Shown: positions 31,460 through 43,639, counted from the first letter of the stretch. The stretch is 64,000 bases of DNA from Roridomyces roridus (GCA_029378245.1 JARKIF010000021.1:992001-1056000), one strand, 5' to 3'. Numbers and translations are program-made. Notes: generated by a model from the sequence alone, not told the origin.

Positions 31460-33879
31460 ATGTGGACCAACTGGTCAGCCAGATTCCCCATGTCCAGTCG
31501 CTCCTTGCCCTACCACTATCAGCCTCTCGGCCAGAAGTCCCACTCTTCGCTCCGCGGCTTGATTGTGCACAATCCCGCAAGATGGACCGTCATCCTGTTA
31601 ACTACCGCCCTCTCTCTCATGTCAATAGCCTACATTGTCGTCCAACGACCATGGGGATCCGACTATGACCCCACGACCCAGACCAACTACTGGTCTTCCA
31701 AACCCGAAGCTGCCCCGGTCCAATTCGGAAACGCCGTGTACGACCCCTTCTTCGCCCCAACACCGGAAGAAGCCCTCGCAAGCACCACAATCCGCCCCAT
31801 AAAGGCGCATGCCGCTCTATCGGACGAATGCCTCGACACATGGATCTCAACGGGAGAGTGGCGGGATCCGTGCCACCACGACATGGTCTCCGACTCGGTA
31901 ATAGACCTCATCTATGTCTGGGTCAACGGCTCGTGCGTGCCACCCTCGCCTGCCGCATGCCTAAATCTTATTTATGTATTCCAGCGACCCAATACACCAG
32001 CAAGTCCGCAAAAACCTGATCGCGGAGCTCAAATACTCGGTCAAGGACGCGCGTTTCAGGCAGCACGATGAATTACGTTACTCGCTACGCGCCGCCGCTA
32101 ACGCCACCAAGAGCTGGCCAACTAGCACCTGGCACATCATCACTGCCGATGTGCCCGATCCCGAGGATGACGACGGCCGCCTTGGCCTGGTACCCCAGTG
32201 GCTCGATGTCACCTGTGCCGCAAACAGCCCCCCAGGCGGTGGGCCTTCCATTCGTTTACAACACGGTACGGTGCTCCCTCTTGCTCCCTGCGAGATACTC
32301 ACCCCGCCTCAGATGCTCAACTATTTCGTTTGACTGGTAAACCGGGCGCTGCTCTGCATGCATCTGACGCCAGGTCATGGCTGGAGAGGATCCTTCCCAG
32401 CTTTAACAGGTGCCGTGACGTGTGTCCAAAAAAAAAAAGTCTAAATTTAGCTTCACCGTAGCCACGCCGTGGAGTCGGCACTCCCGCATTTGAATCCCGA
32501 CACCGTCTCGGATAATATGCAAGTCCATTTCCCCGGTTTGCAACTTTACAGCTAACAAAATCAAATTTTCAGCGTCGCGTTCAACGACGATCAATTCTTG
32601 ATGCTCCCTGCGCCACCGTCCATGTTTCATACAACGATGTACGGTTCAGTGTTTCGCGTGCAATGGGATCTGCTCGTCGGCGCGGACTCTTCTGGTAAAG
32701 CGGACGGTGGTGGCGAATGGCGCTCGCTTGGATGGAGCGCACATCTCCTTAGTAAGCACAAGTTGAACTGTGGTTGAATTATCCTGACCCCCTATTCAGA
32801 CCAACGCTTTGGCGAGCGTAAACGCGCTTACATGCAACACAATGCCCGTTCACTCTCACTACCCCTTTTACACGAGCTCTCGCTCGCCTTTGGGGAGTAC
32901 TTTGCCGCCACACCTCTGTCGCACTTTCGAGGCTCGCATCGCGTGCCGGAAGAGTACGAGGTGAACACGATCTTCCTGGGTGCGCACTACGTCGTCGAGC
33001 GACACCGCGAGGCGTTGCTTTGGTCGTGGGTCGTCGCCAAGTGGGGCGGCGCCTCGGGGAAGCTATCGGTCGAAGATAAGCAGGGTATGTGGGATGAGCT
33101 CGTTGGTGGTGGTGAGGACGCCCAGGTCGAGGGGGACGCTGCGATGCTCAAGTTTTCTGGCCAGGCGGAGCGCACGACGGCGGAGAACATCGAGTTGAAC
33201 CTCCTCATGGCGGGTGTGCAGCCTCCACGGGCGTTTGATAAAGAGCGTCAGGCGGATACTCACTATGGGTGGTGTATGTTTTCTTCCTTTGCTTGGGCTG
33301 GATGTTTTTTTCTGACCATGAGTTCCAGCCTCGTTGGATGGGTATACACCCAATTTCCATGAATTACCCAAGAAGACGGACATTGATCGCGACCAGTGTC
33401 TAGGCCGGGGTGCGGAATCCGCATGGTCGTTGTTCCTCCGGTTGCTCAGGGGGAAGCCGACGTGCGGGGACAACGTCATCGCCGCTCTTGTCCGTTCCTC
33501 CAAAACAGGGCTTTCGATCTTCCTACCTGCGCCCTCCTCGACTGAACCATCCGACCCGACGGACCCGATAACCCTCCCGCTCATCCTCCCCTCTACAGCC
33601 CCACCTCTCCCATCCAACCCACGCGCATTCGCACTCCGTCTGATACAGCGCTACGCGTATGTCTTTGGCGACACGCCGACGGTGTTCCTCGGCCTCCGGA
33701 CTGCGTCGTCTGCAAAGATTATACTGGCGAACAACGATAGGAAGAACAAGGACACGGCTCTTGTGTGTTTGAATGATGATTTGAAGAATGGTGACACGGG
33801 TGCGTTGGATGACGCCCTGCATGAGTGGTTTGAGGGCCATTGGCCGGAGCCACTTGGGTGCGAGTTGTCTGGCCGATAA
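31460..33879 (+). CDS. Stealth-family sugar-phosphotransferase, type II membrane protein
   Basis: A multi-exon gene. A transmembrane segment at residues about 43-61 (TVILLTTALSLMSIAYIVV) follows a short cytoplasmic part. Stealth CR1 is IDLIYVWVNGSDP (residue about 148); CR2 is RFRQHDELRYSLRAA with STWHIITADVPDP. CR3 begins VAFNDDQFLMLP and continues with MYGSVFRVQWD; LLHELSLAFGEYF and LSHFRGSHRVPEEYEVNTIFL follow. Stealth proteins transfer hexose-1-phosphate to glycans; animal GlcNAc-1-phosphotransferase is a relative. The fungal acceptor is unknown but a Golgi/cell-surface glycan role is likely. An intron around 32418-32451 contains an A run yet has sound ends. The final exon ends at a TAA, 33877-33879. 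The gene looks intact. Confidence 0.85.
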
Positions 33880-34569
33880 CCCGGGGAGTGTGTTGATATT
33901 TACTGACCGGACAGATTCTATTTAAATGTCATTTACTAGTAGTACATACTAACCCGCATGTGTATAATAGTTGCAGCAATAGAGGCAAAGACCTTTTTCG
34001 TGTAGAACGCGGGGATGGCCCATAGAGTCGACTCTTTGTTTGGGAGTGAGTATTCTTGGAGACGAGGTCGTCAAGGGCCCCGGTGCGGCGGTCGCAATTC
34101 AACTGGACCCAGACAAGATGGTTCGATTCCGCGGGACTATGCTGAGGGTGTCGATTGATGCGCCATCAAGCGCATCAATTGTTCATCATTTGAACTTGAA
34201 TTTGAATGCTGCAAAACTTGGCCACAACACTGGCATGTATTATGATCGGGGACGAATGCAAGTGTGCGCGTGCGCGTATCAAGTAATGCTTGACTCCCAA
34301 TCAGAGGCTCGTTCGACTCGAGGGGAAAAGCATTCACCGGGGGCATTTTGAAACTTTTTATGGAACTCAGGACTGAGTTGAATTTGAATCCCAATCAGCC
34401 TCATTAGTGGCGAGAAATCCTGGTTTATGACCTGTGCTCCCTCTGTCCCTTGCTCAGTCCAGTAGTAAATAGACGGGAGTTGGCTCGGTATTGTTGGTTT
34501 TTTCATGTTTTTATCGCAGAACAGATCCCGCCTTGCAATTCATGAAAGAGGAGCGAGGTGAGGAAGAGC
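33880..34569. other. Intergenic between Stealth gene and reductase pseudogene
   Basis: Short open frames only. A TGGTTCGATTCCGCGGG stretch at about 34112 resembles a B box but has no paired arms. Nothing else is recognised. Confidence 0.35.
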
Positions 34570-35163
34570 CTGAGTATGTATCCTCACGGGCAAAGTGAGC
34601 TTCGATTCGATTTCTATGTCCGTGCATTAACTTTCGAACAGTACAGCGACGGTATCCCTCCGGACTAGTACTGGCGTTTCGGCCGCGAACTCTTCTTAAA
34701 AGGCCGCGGTGAACAGCTTGCCTCGCAAGAGAAGATTGCCAAGGTCAAGGAGCTCACCAAAGATCGCTGAATGTGCGTCTCTCTTACATCTTTCTCTCAT
34801 CGAATTTACATTGGTGCTACAGCCCTGGACTCGACGCCCACCACCCTTGCTCTCGCCTGGCTCGCCAAGAACACCAACACCTCGACGATCATCCTCGGTG
34901 TCACCTCCGTCCCTCAGCTCATGCAGAACCTCGAGGCGATCAAGCTGCTCCCTAAGATTACCGACGAGCATTTGAGCAAGATTGAGGAGATTTTGGGGAA
35001 TAAGCCTGCTGAATTCGTGAGTTTCCCCCGGATTTCTGTTTGGTGGAGCGCTGATCCTTTTTTGTAGCCGACGTACGGACGTCCGTTGTTGGACAAGTTT
35101 GGACGGCTATTGAGTGTCGATGTAGAGAGGATGGAAAGACAAAAATGTGCAACCAGTTGCTAA
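34570..35163 (+). pseudogene. Aldo/keto reductase (channel-beta type) pseudogene, 3' half
   Basis: Only the C-terminal half remains. LTGK at an exon end is followed by an intron and YSDGIPPD, where family members continue into a serine; here a TAG (34666-34668) interrupts. RELFLKGRGEQLASQEKIA and KVKELTK then need a one-base shift near 34760 to reach IAE. After the next intron the sequence is excellent: STPTTLALAWLAKNTNTS, IILGVTSVPQLMQNLEAI, LGNKPAEF, then YGRPLLDKFGR. Upstream exons with the NADPH and active-site residues are missing. The 3' end resembles the fragment at 2740-2905. Confidence 0.75.
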
Positions 35164-35399
35164 AATTATATAAAGTTCTACCTTGGTGTGAGCCAGAGGC
35201 CGAAGTTAGATAAGGTACAGGAGCGGCGAGTGCGGTGGATTTACTGGGTTTGCATGTCTCTGACCGCCATCAGGCGCACTTTGCTCCCGACCACGACAAT
35301 CGACGCCCACCATCAACTTTCTTGGGGTCTCGCGCGCGCGTGGCCCACCCTCCTCCCTTTTTGCGTGATTTGGGCTGGTTCTTCCACATTCCCCGCCTT

Positions 35400-35862
35400 C
35401 CCTGCATCGAACACCGCCAAGTCTGAAGGACTCGAGCTCGCTTCCATCAGAATATGAACATTTTAAGGACTATTACCGACCCTTGGGTTGGATTGTTTCC
35501 GGCAAGTTTCCGGGCCAAATTTGGCGAGCGCTAAATTTTCAACAGCTTTGAGCGGTTGACACCATCCACACACCACGCATTCCCCTCCTCCCGTCCTCCT
35601 TCTTTGATGGCAGCCTGAAGGACGGGCTCGCTCCGACGAGATTCCATCAGAATGAACACAAAATGAACATTTTCCTTTCATTCACGATCACCACCGACTA
35701 TTACTGACGCTGCCTTGCGTTGGATTGCTTCCGCCGTATCATTCAACAGCTTCCAACGCAACGGCGCAGAGCAAATTTGGTGAGCGCTAGAGCTCAACAG
35801 CTTTGAGCTCTTGCCGCCATTCACACGCCACGCATTTCCCGTCCTCCCTCCTCCCCCTCGAC
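35400..35862. repeat. Tandem duplication of gene-upstream sequence
   Basis: Two diverged copies, about 35425-35610 and 35620-35862, share GAAGGAC, CTCGCTCC/CTCGCTTCC, CATCAGAAT, ATGAACATTTT, GCGAGCGCTA, CAACAGCTTTGAGC and CACGCATTCCC. The second copy runs directly into the leader of the gene starting at 35875. The repeats probably represent duplicated promoter sequence. Confidence 0.55.
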
Positions 35863-35874
35863 TCTCTGATATCT

Positions 35875-36639
35875 ATGCCTCGTATTCGTAGTAGCACTCG
35901 AAAGACCTCATCGGACGCCCTCGATGCGGCCAAAGTCACTCTCAGGGCAATCCAGGCGTCTGCAGACGCATTTCCTCCCCTCAAGTCTGCGGTTTCTGGT
36001 GTGCTAGTCGTCTTGGATTTGAGTGACGTGAGTCGTCTCTTCTACTCCAAGCCGCTCCCCCTCCTCAATACGAATCTCTTGAATCCAGAATGCCAGATCC
36101 AACAAGAAGGGGTGCAAGCACGTTGCAACGCGCGCTGCACAACTCGTGCAGGATATCTGGAGCCAGACGAAAGACCTGGATATCGTCCTGCCGAGCGAAG
36201 CGAAGGAGAGCATCCGACAGATTAGAAAGTGCGTAATCACCACACGCATCTGTCTCGGCAACCAAACCAACCCTTGCTCGCAGGCTCCTCAAAGAAATCA
36301 AAGCCTTCCTCGAAGAGCTCAACAAAGAGAACCTCTTCCAACGATTAGCTCGCCAAGAGCGGAATAAAATCCGGATCGAGGAGTATGGGAGGCTGTTGGA
36401 CGAGGCGATGATGCACTTTAGTGTGCGTTTACATTCCACTCTCCTTACTTCCCAAGCAAACTGACTGACGGTATTTGGCAGATCAACCTCGAACGCGAGA
36501 TCCGCTGCCGCGCAGGACGCTATACTCGTCGCCTCGCAGATGAGCGAGTCAGAGCGATTGGTGCGTGTGTTCATAGAGCTGCAAACGGGTGCTGATCTGG
36601 GCCTGGCGTACAGCAGTTGCTGATGCAGATACGGGGTGA
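35875..36639 (+). CDS. Stand-alone MLKL-type N-terminal helical-bundle protein
   Basis: Five exons yield about 170-180 residues starting MPRIRSSTRKTSSDALDAAK. The pattern DAAKVTLRAIQASADAFPPL then SAVSGVLVVLDLSD, followed by RSNKKGCKHVATRAAQLV, matches the helical bundle at the N terminus of many agaricomycete proteins. Those relatives are classed with the MLKL N-terminal domain and usually carry a kinase or NTPase downstream. LLKEIKAFLEELNKENLFQR and RIEEYGRLLDEAMMHFS give the later helices. The last exon is tiny and ends at TGA 36637-36639 (ADADTG). No kinase or NTPase follows, so the gene is either a stand-alone adaptor or truncated. In animals and some fungi such bundles act in regulated cell death; that role here is inference. 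Confidence 0.6.
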
Positions 36640-36860
36640 GTGTCACTCGATGCTTGAACGCGGGACTGCTGTTCGACTATCATCTAGGAGATGTGCATAT
36701 CGGGAAGCTTGCTGCCGCGTCTTTTTTTTTTTAGGTCCCCGCCGCGCGATTCTCTCACCGACCCAATTGAATTACGGGGCGGCTACCTTTTTGATTATTG
36801 AGTTTTGGTTAAGTAGCGGACTGATGACTCGGGGTTAATAAAATCAGCTGTGTGATTTAG

Positions 36861-37875
36861 GAGTATATACGAGAACGGTGGGACTGGGACTCGCTTAAAG
36901 CTCGGTTAATTTGCTGAGCAGCTCCCGAGTCCCACCGTGATGCGACGAGTCCCACTCGGCGTTGATGTTGCCGCGACTGCGATCAGTCGGCCGTTCGGCC
37001 AGTTCCATTTCGATTACCTGCAAGTCATCTTGATAGACTGTAAAGCTGAGTACTAGTGGCTTTGTATCTGCTTCACTTAGCTATTGGAAAGTCCAGCTTT
37101 ATGACAATGTAGGACCACGTTTTGTCGACAGGGGTTGGACAGAGTCTACAAGCATAGAGATCGGCCAAGGCGTCGGTGGTCTGCTGGTTACGCACCTTCT
37201 TCTCAATTACTTATGTTATTGCCTCTGTTGGGGTTCGAGCCCTTGGGTGACCGGTTTTTTTTTGCTTTCACAGCAACAATCGAATGTCCAAATCAAACCT
37301 CCTTATCTCTTCCACAGCAGCTGCCGAGCATTACTGGATATTTTGCTTAGTCTTTCTCCCTTCACATCCATACTTATTGCCTTCTTATGGCTGAACAACA
37401 CAAGGAAGAGGCACTGAAGATTCAAGAAGACAGCCCGGGCCTGGACCCCGAATGAGAGCAATGTAATAAAACCTCAGGCAGGTCCCGTCGTGTGCGCGTT
37501 CAGGCACGTTGGAGCGCGTGACCCTGTCCTCGGGACTTGGGAGACCACCCCTTACATGCGCGCGGCCCCCGATAGATAACGAGCATTGATATTTGGCGAC
37601 CTCCCGGGACCGACGTGACACGTCGCGCCATGGCGCGGCGCGCGGGACGCGCTTTGCGCGCCCCTTTGTACTCTTCAATTTATTGCGTGGTTTGGCGCTT
37701 AAGCTGCCTCCGGCAGCTCCACGGCATCGCTGATGGCATCAAGTGGTGGGACTCGAGCTGTTGGGAGCCTTCAAGCTGAGTCCCACTTTGATCTCGGTTA
37801 GCCGTCCCAATTAGGAAGATAGTGGGACTGGGACCCGCTAAGCGAGTCCCAGTCCCACCGTTCTTGTTACTCCTC
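36861..37875. mobile_element. hAT-like MITE, 1.0 kb
   Basis: The ends share GAACGGTGGGACTGGGACTC in inverted orientation (about 36872 and 37864). GTGATTTAG is directly repeated outside (36852-36860 and 37876-37884), fitting the 8-bp duplications of hAT elements. The interior has no transposase. It holds GC-rich stretches and a tRNA-like segment with a GGGGTTCGAGCCC box near 37228. The right half has a second GGGACT hairpin (37817-37858). Confidence 0.6.
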
Positions 37876-37884
37876 GTGATTTAG

Positions 37885-38405
37885 AAAGGGCAGGGTCAAA
37901 CACGGCACGATCTTCCAGGAGGTTAACCCCGGGCTCATCAGTTGCCCCAGGGTTAAAACACAGCAACCTCACCCGTCTTTCACCCACACAGATTCAGCCT
38001 CGACGTGACTTGAAACTCCACTTAATTCTGGCTTTGATTTGACACGATTTTCAAAATAAATTGAATGAAATTTCATATTTGAATCGCCGGCACACAGCAG
38101 AAATCGGTCCTCCCTCGCGCCCCGCCGCCCCACCGCTTCCCGCGTCCACCGTCCAGTGCATCCCCCGCACGCGGACCCGTCCTCCTCGGATCCCGCCCTC
38201 CTTGCCTTGGCCGCACGCAGCCCTGCACCGGCACACCACAATTCTTGGGGTTCCTCCCTCGCATCCGAATCATCTCGAGCCCTGGACCCAAATCAGCAAT
38301 AAGGAACTGAGGCAAACGCACAAAGATCACATACCGCCAAATGCCGTTGGAGCTTGATTGAAGTCGGATAAGCGGATCTGCAAATGTATCTCAAAGGGTA
38401 AGGCC
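37885..38405. other. Unclassified spacer
   Basis: No gene, repeat or clear signal apart from GC-rich patches. A short AT-rich part at about 38020-38085 precedes a Pro/Arg-coding stretch that is open by composition only. Confidence 0.35.
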
Positions 38406-38598
38406 GCAGCTTGAGGACCAGGATAGAGCAGAGCAGCATGTATGATGGAACAGAGCAACTTGAGGCTTGAGGGAGTGGAGCAGCTTGAGGCTTGAGGGGA
38501 ACAGAGCAGCTTGACGGGAGCGGAGCAGCTTGAGGCTTGAGGGCAACAGAGCAGCTTGACGGGAGCAGCGCAGCTTGAGACTTGAGGCAAACAGAGCG
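38406..38598. repeat. Minisatellite, GCAGCTTGAGGCTTGAGGG units
   Basis: Units of about 22-44 bases built from AGCAGCTTGAGGCTTGAGGG alternating with AGCAGCTTGACGGGAGC are repeated at least five times. Several frames stay open over it because of the period. Confidence 0.75.
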
Positions 38599-41108
38599 TA
38601 GCGGAATCGTGGCCGGCTTGCGGTGAATGCTTCGTGACTTCGAGACGGGCAACGCAAGCCTTGACTGTCTTGATGCACACTCTTGACGATTCAGAAGGCG
38701 TCAGTATGTCTTGAGGCGTTCCATATTTGACAACTTGAGGATTCTGGTGGCTTTATTCACGTTTTGCGTCTCCAGAGAGAAGGGGGAGTGCAGGGGGATG
38801 AGGGCGAGATGAAAAGATGGTTGATCTTCGGCACGTGTTGGGGCCAAACATGCCACAATCTCTTTGCCGACTTGGGCGCGTCCCATCCTCAGCGCGTCTT
38901 CAATCAAAAGCACAAGCTGGAATTAACAAGAATATACACTATTTCAAATCTCTACCGTGTCTACACCAACTCGAGAAGGCTCGTGTGCGACGATACAACA
39001 ATGGCATTGGTACCCGCTGCCCCAGAGGATGGGCCGTCCAAAGTCGATGGCGTCGGAGGTCCGCATCAGCAACTTGACACCCTCTTTTCGGGGAGGCTCC
39101 AGAGCTTTTTTGGCCCTTTTTCGTCTTTTGCTTTTTTCACCACTTTTTGTTCAGCTTTTATGGAGTCAACGGTAGCTTTTGATCCTTCCGTGTGCTTTTT
39201 TCATTCTGGGTAAAAAGTGGTCAAAAAAGACACAGCTCAACTTGTGTGAGGAGGTCCTGGAATGCACTCCAGAATATATGTGGGGGCGGGTCTAGGTACT
39301 TGCATAAGACAGAAAGGCTGAGAAGTATATCCCACCACCCCAGACGACCGCTGCGGAGATACATATAAGTACGGCAAGGGACAATGGCGCAGGGGCAGAC
39401 AAGAGTGGGATTAATTCTGGGAATAACAACGGAGGTCAAGCACAATCGAGGACAGAAAGAAGCTCAGAGACAGGCACAACTCGGGGATTGAATGGTTTGT
39501 ATGACTCGATACGGTACATAGTAAATATACAGGGGATATCTAGGCGCGTGAGCAGAGTCAAAAAGTCAGTAAAACAACCACTCACCCACTCTACAGAATG
39601 CCCTCAGTGCGTCTCCAGCAATCCCGCGCCGAACCTTGAAACAGTCAGCAGTTTGCCGCAGACGGAAGCCGAGGCCCATTCGGTGGGTCGGCGGTGTTCT
39701 GTGCTCTTCAGGCAGTGAAGGACAAAGTGGCGCAGGGTCGCTACAACCTGATGGTGATGGTGGCCAAGGGAGGATTTGAGTTGGCGAGTAATCCAGCTCG
39801 TTCCTCCGGTGTTGTCAATGGTGAAGGACAAGGGGAGGCGCGATGGGTGCGGAAGAGAAGTCAAAGAGGCCACGCGGTCATCGGTGATCGGCGTTGCGAC
39901 TTGCGGCCGCTGAACACGTGGTGTTGGTTGATGACTGAATTCGGACAGAAGACAACAAACGCCAACAACTCCTTCTTCTCTTCCCTCATCTCACCGACTC
40001 TCTGTCCCATCGTCTCGTTGGTTTCTCCTGCTCGAGACTTGGTCCCCTAGCGCACAATGTTGCCTACCTGGCTGCTGGCCGTCGGAGCCGTCCCAGTGTG
40101 ACTCATTCCCTTGTAGACTTCATCCGCTGCACCGACTCGACTCGGTCCTGGACTTGAAAGTCGGGAGGGTAGAGCTTGAGCCAACAGTGCGTGCTTTGCT
40201 TCTTCCGCAGCTCTCACCCACTGATGATCCATCCCCACGTAGGGTGACCGACCTCGCGGACCGTGGCTGCGTCCTCTGCCACATATGTCGAGCTGGTGTA
40301 TGTCATCATCCATTTGCCCGCATCATCCGCAGTCATTGACTTCTGTCAGCCAGGCTTTCTCCCTCTCCCAAGATCTGTCTGTGCGACACGGAAGACGCGG
40401 TGAGTTACCACATTCCACCTCCGATTATTGACATCCTCATCCTAATGTCCTGACAGGCTACGTGTCACCCATCCAGTCGGGTCCTTATGCACGCACACCT
40501 ACGGCCCGAATTATCTCACCTTTGTCAGCATGTGCCCAAACTCCAGCCAGTACCTCGGTACGTGTTCATTGCGCCGTCGTATAATCTGAATTCTAATTTT
40601 GACCCAACAGAGTCATCCTGGGTTCCGCGCCGTCGTTGTTGCGTTGTTGCTGAGGGTACGTGCACCATCTCGTCCGTATAAGTAGATTTGTACATTTGAT
40701 AGTGTTCAATGCAATATATGTCTTCTCTTCTACCCTCATTGGTGTGAACTATGAGTGTTTCGGGGCAGCTTTTGGAAGCACTTTTTGGGGGTGACCAGGC
40801 TGCTTTTCTGAGGGTAAAAAGCACTTTTTTAAGCAAAGGGACCTAGCTTAAAAAAGTGCCGGACACTTTTTCCTCTTTTCCACTTTTGACACTTTTTTGG
40901 GTTCAAAAAAGGCGCAAAAGAGGAAAAAGCCCAAGGTGTCAAGTTGCTGATGCTTCCACCCAGCACCCTGCAGGTTTTTGCTACCAAACTCCTCGATCTT
41001 CCTCGCAAAGAAGGAGTCTGCAAGACCCCAAAAGTCTTGCCCCTTAGGCAGGCCATAGTGGGGATTTGATACATCAAGTCTTCGCTAATGGTCGAAGGGG
41101 CGTGGTAT
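38599..41108. other. 2.5-kb gene-poor region
   Basis: Two stretches (about 39080-39240 and 40750-40960) are rich in CTTTTTT/AAAAAAG words such as GCACTTTTT and AAAAAGTG, so they can fold back, and may be arms of an old element. A possible short spliced gene is listed separately at 40340-40681. Nothing else is supported. Confidence 0.35.
40340..40681 (+). CDS. Possible small Cys-containing protein (fragment)
   Basis: Two short introns (40400-40455 and 40559-40611) would join exons reading CQPGFLPLPRSVC, then VGSLCTHTYGPNYLTFV with SMCPNSSQYL, then a Cys pair and TAA at 40679-40681. The exon borders are clean GT-AG and the middle exon looks coding. The 5' end is not resolved; an upstream ATG at about 40057 (MLPTWLLAVGAVPV) could give a signal peptide. 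It may be a small secreted protein; no family recognised. Confidence 0.25.
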
Positions 41109-42049
41109 ATGTCGGAAAAATGTGATTTCGCTTATAATCGGAGGTGTCAATTATTTGATTATCACACTGTATAATTGTTCCATAATTGGGAGACTCCTTC
41201 TATAATAGTCCGCAGGCTGAATCATAATTGATCACAATCAAAAGGGAGCCAAAAGGGCAGTCACGTCACGCACTACCTGTGTAGACCGTATGTCACACCG
41301 CTTTCTCTCTTTGTTACCACGACCTCCGTTTCCTCTTCTCGCATCCAGCACCTCCAACACACTCAAATGAGACCCTCAACCACAGAGATTGACTGGCTCA
41401 AGCCCTGGGAAGCCTCGGAGGATGGAGCAAGTGGCGGATGACGTGGCATCCCGCAGGTGCATCGCAGCTTCTCTGGCCTTATTCTTGCTCTGACAGCCCC
41501 TGAACTGTGCTCGTTTCACTGCGCCTTCCCTCTCCCTCGATACATGGGTGCCATGGATGCCAAAGTGTGCCGTTTCCACCGTCCAAAGATGCCCACGGCA
41601 CGTCCACTTTCCACTCTCCATATACCCACACCATCTTTTCATGCCTCCATGCTTACCACTTCCCCTCCACATTCACCACCAATCGCGGCTCTGTTCCTAC
41701 ACTTTACAGGTCCAGATAAGCTTCCCTTCTTGGGTCGAGGAGCCATCTGTGTACAATCATGGTCAGTAACATTCAATTCTTTCTCTCCCCTCCCTCACGC
41801 TCTGTAAACCGCTGGCAAGAGACCCGCCCTCTGGGACTCCCAAGCCGCGTCTGCCCGCGTGTTCCCCCCTCCAATTCATGCCTTGGAATCCACCCTTGCT
41901 GTCTATTGAATATTGTCGGTTGATTATCCAGAATTCTCCTTGATTATACATCTATTATAGTACCCGTTTTGATTATGCTGTTTTTGGCTGTATAATTGAT
42001 CATAATTGATCTATAATCAGTTATGATACAGATCGCCATTTTCCGACAT
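41109..42049. mobile_element. MITE-like element with ATGTCGGAAAA ends
   Basis: ATGTCGGAAAAATG at the left is mirrored by CATTTTCCGACAT at the right. Both sub-ends are AT-rich and carry TATAATTGATCATAATTGAT-type words in inverted orientation (41150-41240 and 41900-42030). The 650-base core is unrelated single-copy-looking sequence without a credible gene. The target duplication is at most AT. Confidence 0.5.
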
Positions 42050-43535
42050 ATGAGCGACCGCTGATAAGCGGAAGCCACTGATGTGGGGATGACACCATCG
42101 GATGATCTAAGCCTAGCTTCCCAGGCAAGCGGCCGCCATGCTCGCTCATCGTTCGACCGCCAAGACCGCCATCAGCGTGCGTGCGCCGCGCGCCTGGTCC
42201 GTGCACTCGGATCCAGATTCCAATTTGGGTACCATATTTACACTTGTTAGGATCGGGGTATCTTCTCGCTTCCATGGCACCGCCGCTTGCATTCGGTTCC
42301 TCCCGCTCCCCGCTCCCTCCCGCTCCCCATCCCCCGCTGGCTGCGCTAGGCTTGGTCCTATGCGCTCCTGGGATTATTTCTTACTTGCCGCCACCGCCAT
42401 CGTAGCCAGTTTTCGCCACTGGAATCATCCGCTTCTGGCCGGAATCTGGGGCGCCGATTGGTCGGTATCCGCCTCAGTGTGCGCCGACACGCACTCTCTC
42501 CACTATTGGGCTTTCCCACTCTCTGCGAGGACACCTGTTTCCTTCGTTTCTCGGGCAAAACCCTCACGGATCCGATCTTGGACGAATGAGCGAAAACTGC
42601 TGGCTCTAGCTCCTGCCTGCACACAGCCCTTTTCTTCCAATCGCAGCATAATTGTTATACTACTTCCTCCACACATCTGACTGCCTGCGCCGCTCGGCTG
42701 TGCCCATTTCTGTTGCTCATCCACACCCGGGTCCATAATTCTGAATTCCTCTGTGCCCCACGCAACCGAAGTTCGTTCTGTGGGTTGATCCTGAAATTGA
42801 CTCGCCCTCCTCTCGATTCCCTGCTCTGCGCTCCCTGCCGCCCTTTTTTTGTTCGTTGAACCCTCACCGTTTTTGCACTGGTTTTGTTCGGCTCGCACGG
42901 TTCCCGGTTCGAATGCCGAGACCACAGGGGGGAAGGCATCTTTTCCGCGGCCTGGAAATACATTATTTGCGCAACATTTACTCAACATTTACGCAACATT
43001 TCCGCGGTGCGGAAATAATTCAGTTTTCTCATGTCAGTGTCAATCAATATCAAAGATTTGCGCTCTATTTCCGCACTGCGAAAATTCAAAATTTCCGCGG
43101 CATAGCTTCGAAAGGCAACAAACGGTAAAACGGACTCAGTGACCAGTTGCTACATAAGGCAATAACTCAAAAAGTCAATGGTATGGACCCCGTACACTGC
43201 TATATCCAACACTGGAATTCTCTGCGTTGGGTGTGTGCCAAGTCCTGTAGTAGTAGAAGTTTTCAGCAAAATTCAATTGAAGTGGTCTATCTAATACAAA
43301 TATGAAAGAGAAGAAAGAAATCAGGAGCATGGTCGGCAGTGCACCACATCAGCCTCCCGGTTTTGGCCGTCTTCCTCGTCTGACCGCACGCTGGATTAGC
43401 GGTGCAGTCCAATGCCGGCACACCGAGTTGGCAGTGCCAGTGGATGAAGAAAACACTTCAGGCCACCTCAAAGCCTACCTACTTAGGCTTGACATATGGC
43501 TGAGGGGTGGGGCCTAAGTAGGTCCCAGGAAGTGG
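42050..43535. other. Gene-poor region with TTTCCGC repeats
   Basis: Between about 42940 and 43105 the words TTTCCGCGG, GCGGAAATA and TTTCCGCACTGCG recur five times, alternately inverted, together with three CAACATTTAC copies. Nothing recognisable is coded. The remainder holds only short chance frames. Confidence 0.35.
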
Positions 43536-43635
43536 GTATACCCAGTGGTGGTGCACCCACCCACGGCGGTGGGTATACATACCTGGGGATACCCACCATG
43601 TCATGTCACACTGCGTGGTGGGTATACCCACCTCC
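43536..43635. repeat. Short palindrome array (GTGGGTATACCCAC family), small
   Basis: Five palindromes of 12-16 bases, including GGTGGGTATACCCACC and GGTGCACCCA, lie within 100 bases. Spacings between centres are about 15, 22, 14 and 35. The larger array of the same family is at 45783-46310. Confidence 0.7.
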
Positions 43636-43639
43636 CACC

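Noticed and set aside
32404..32460. Frameshift in the Stealth gene at the A run
   Set aside because: The A run lies within an intron with good GT-AG ends; splicing restores the expected sequence between LPSFN and FNDDQF.
41457..41807. 116-residue frame inside the MITE-like element
   Set aside because: Composition is biased and no domain or conserved motif is visible.
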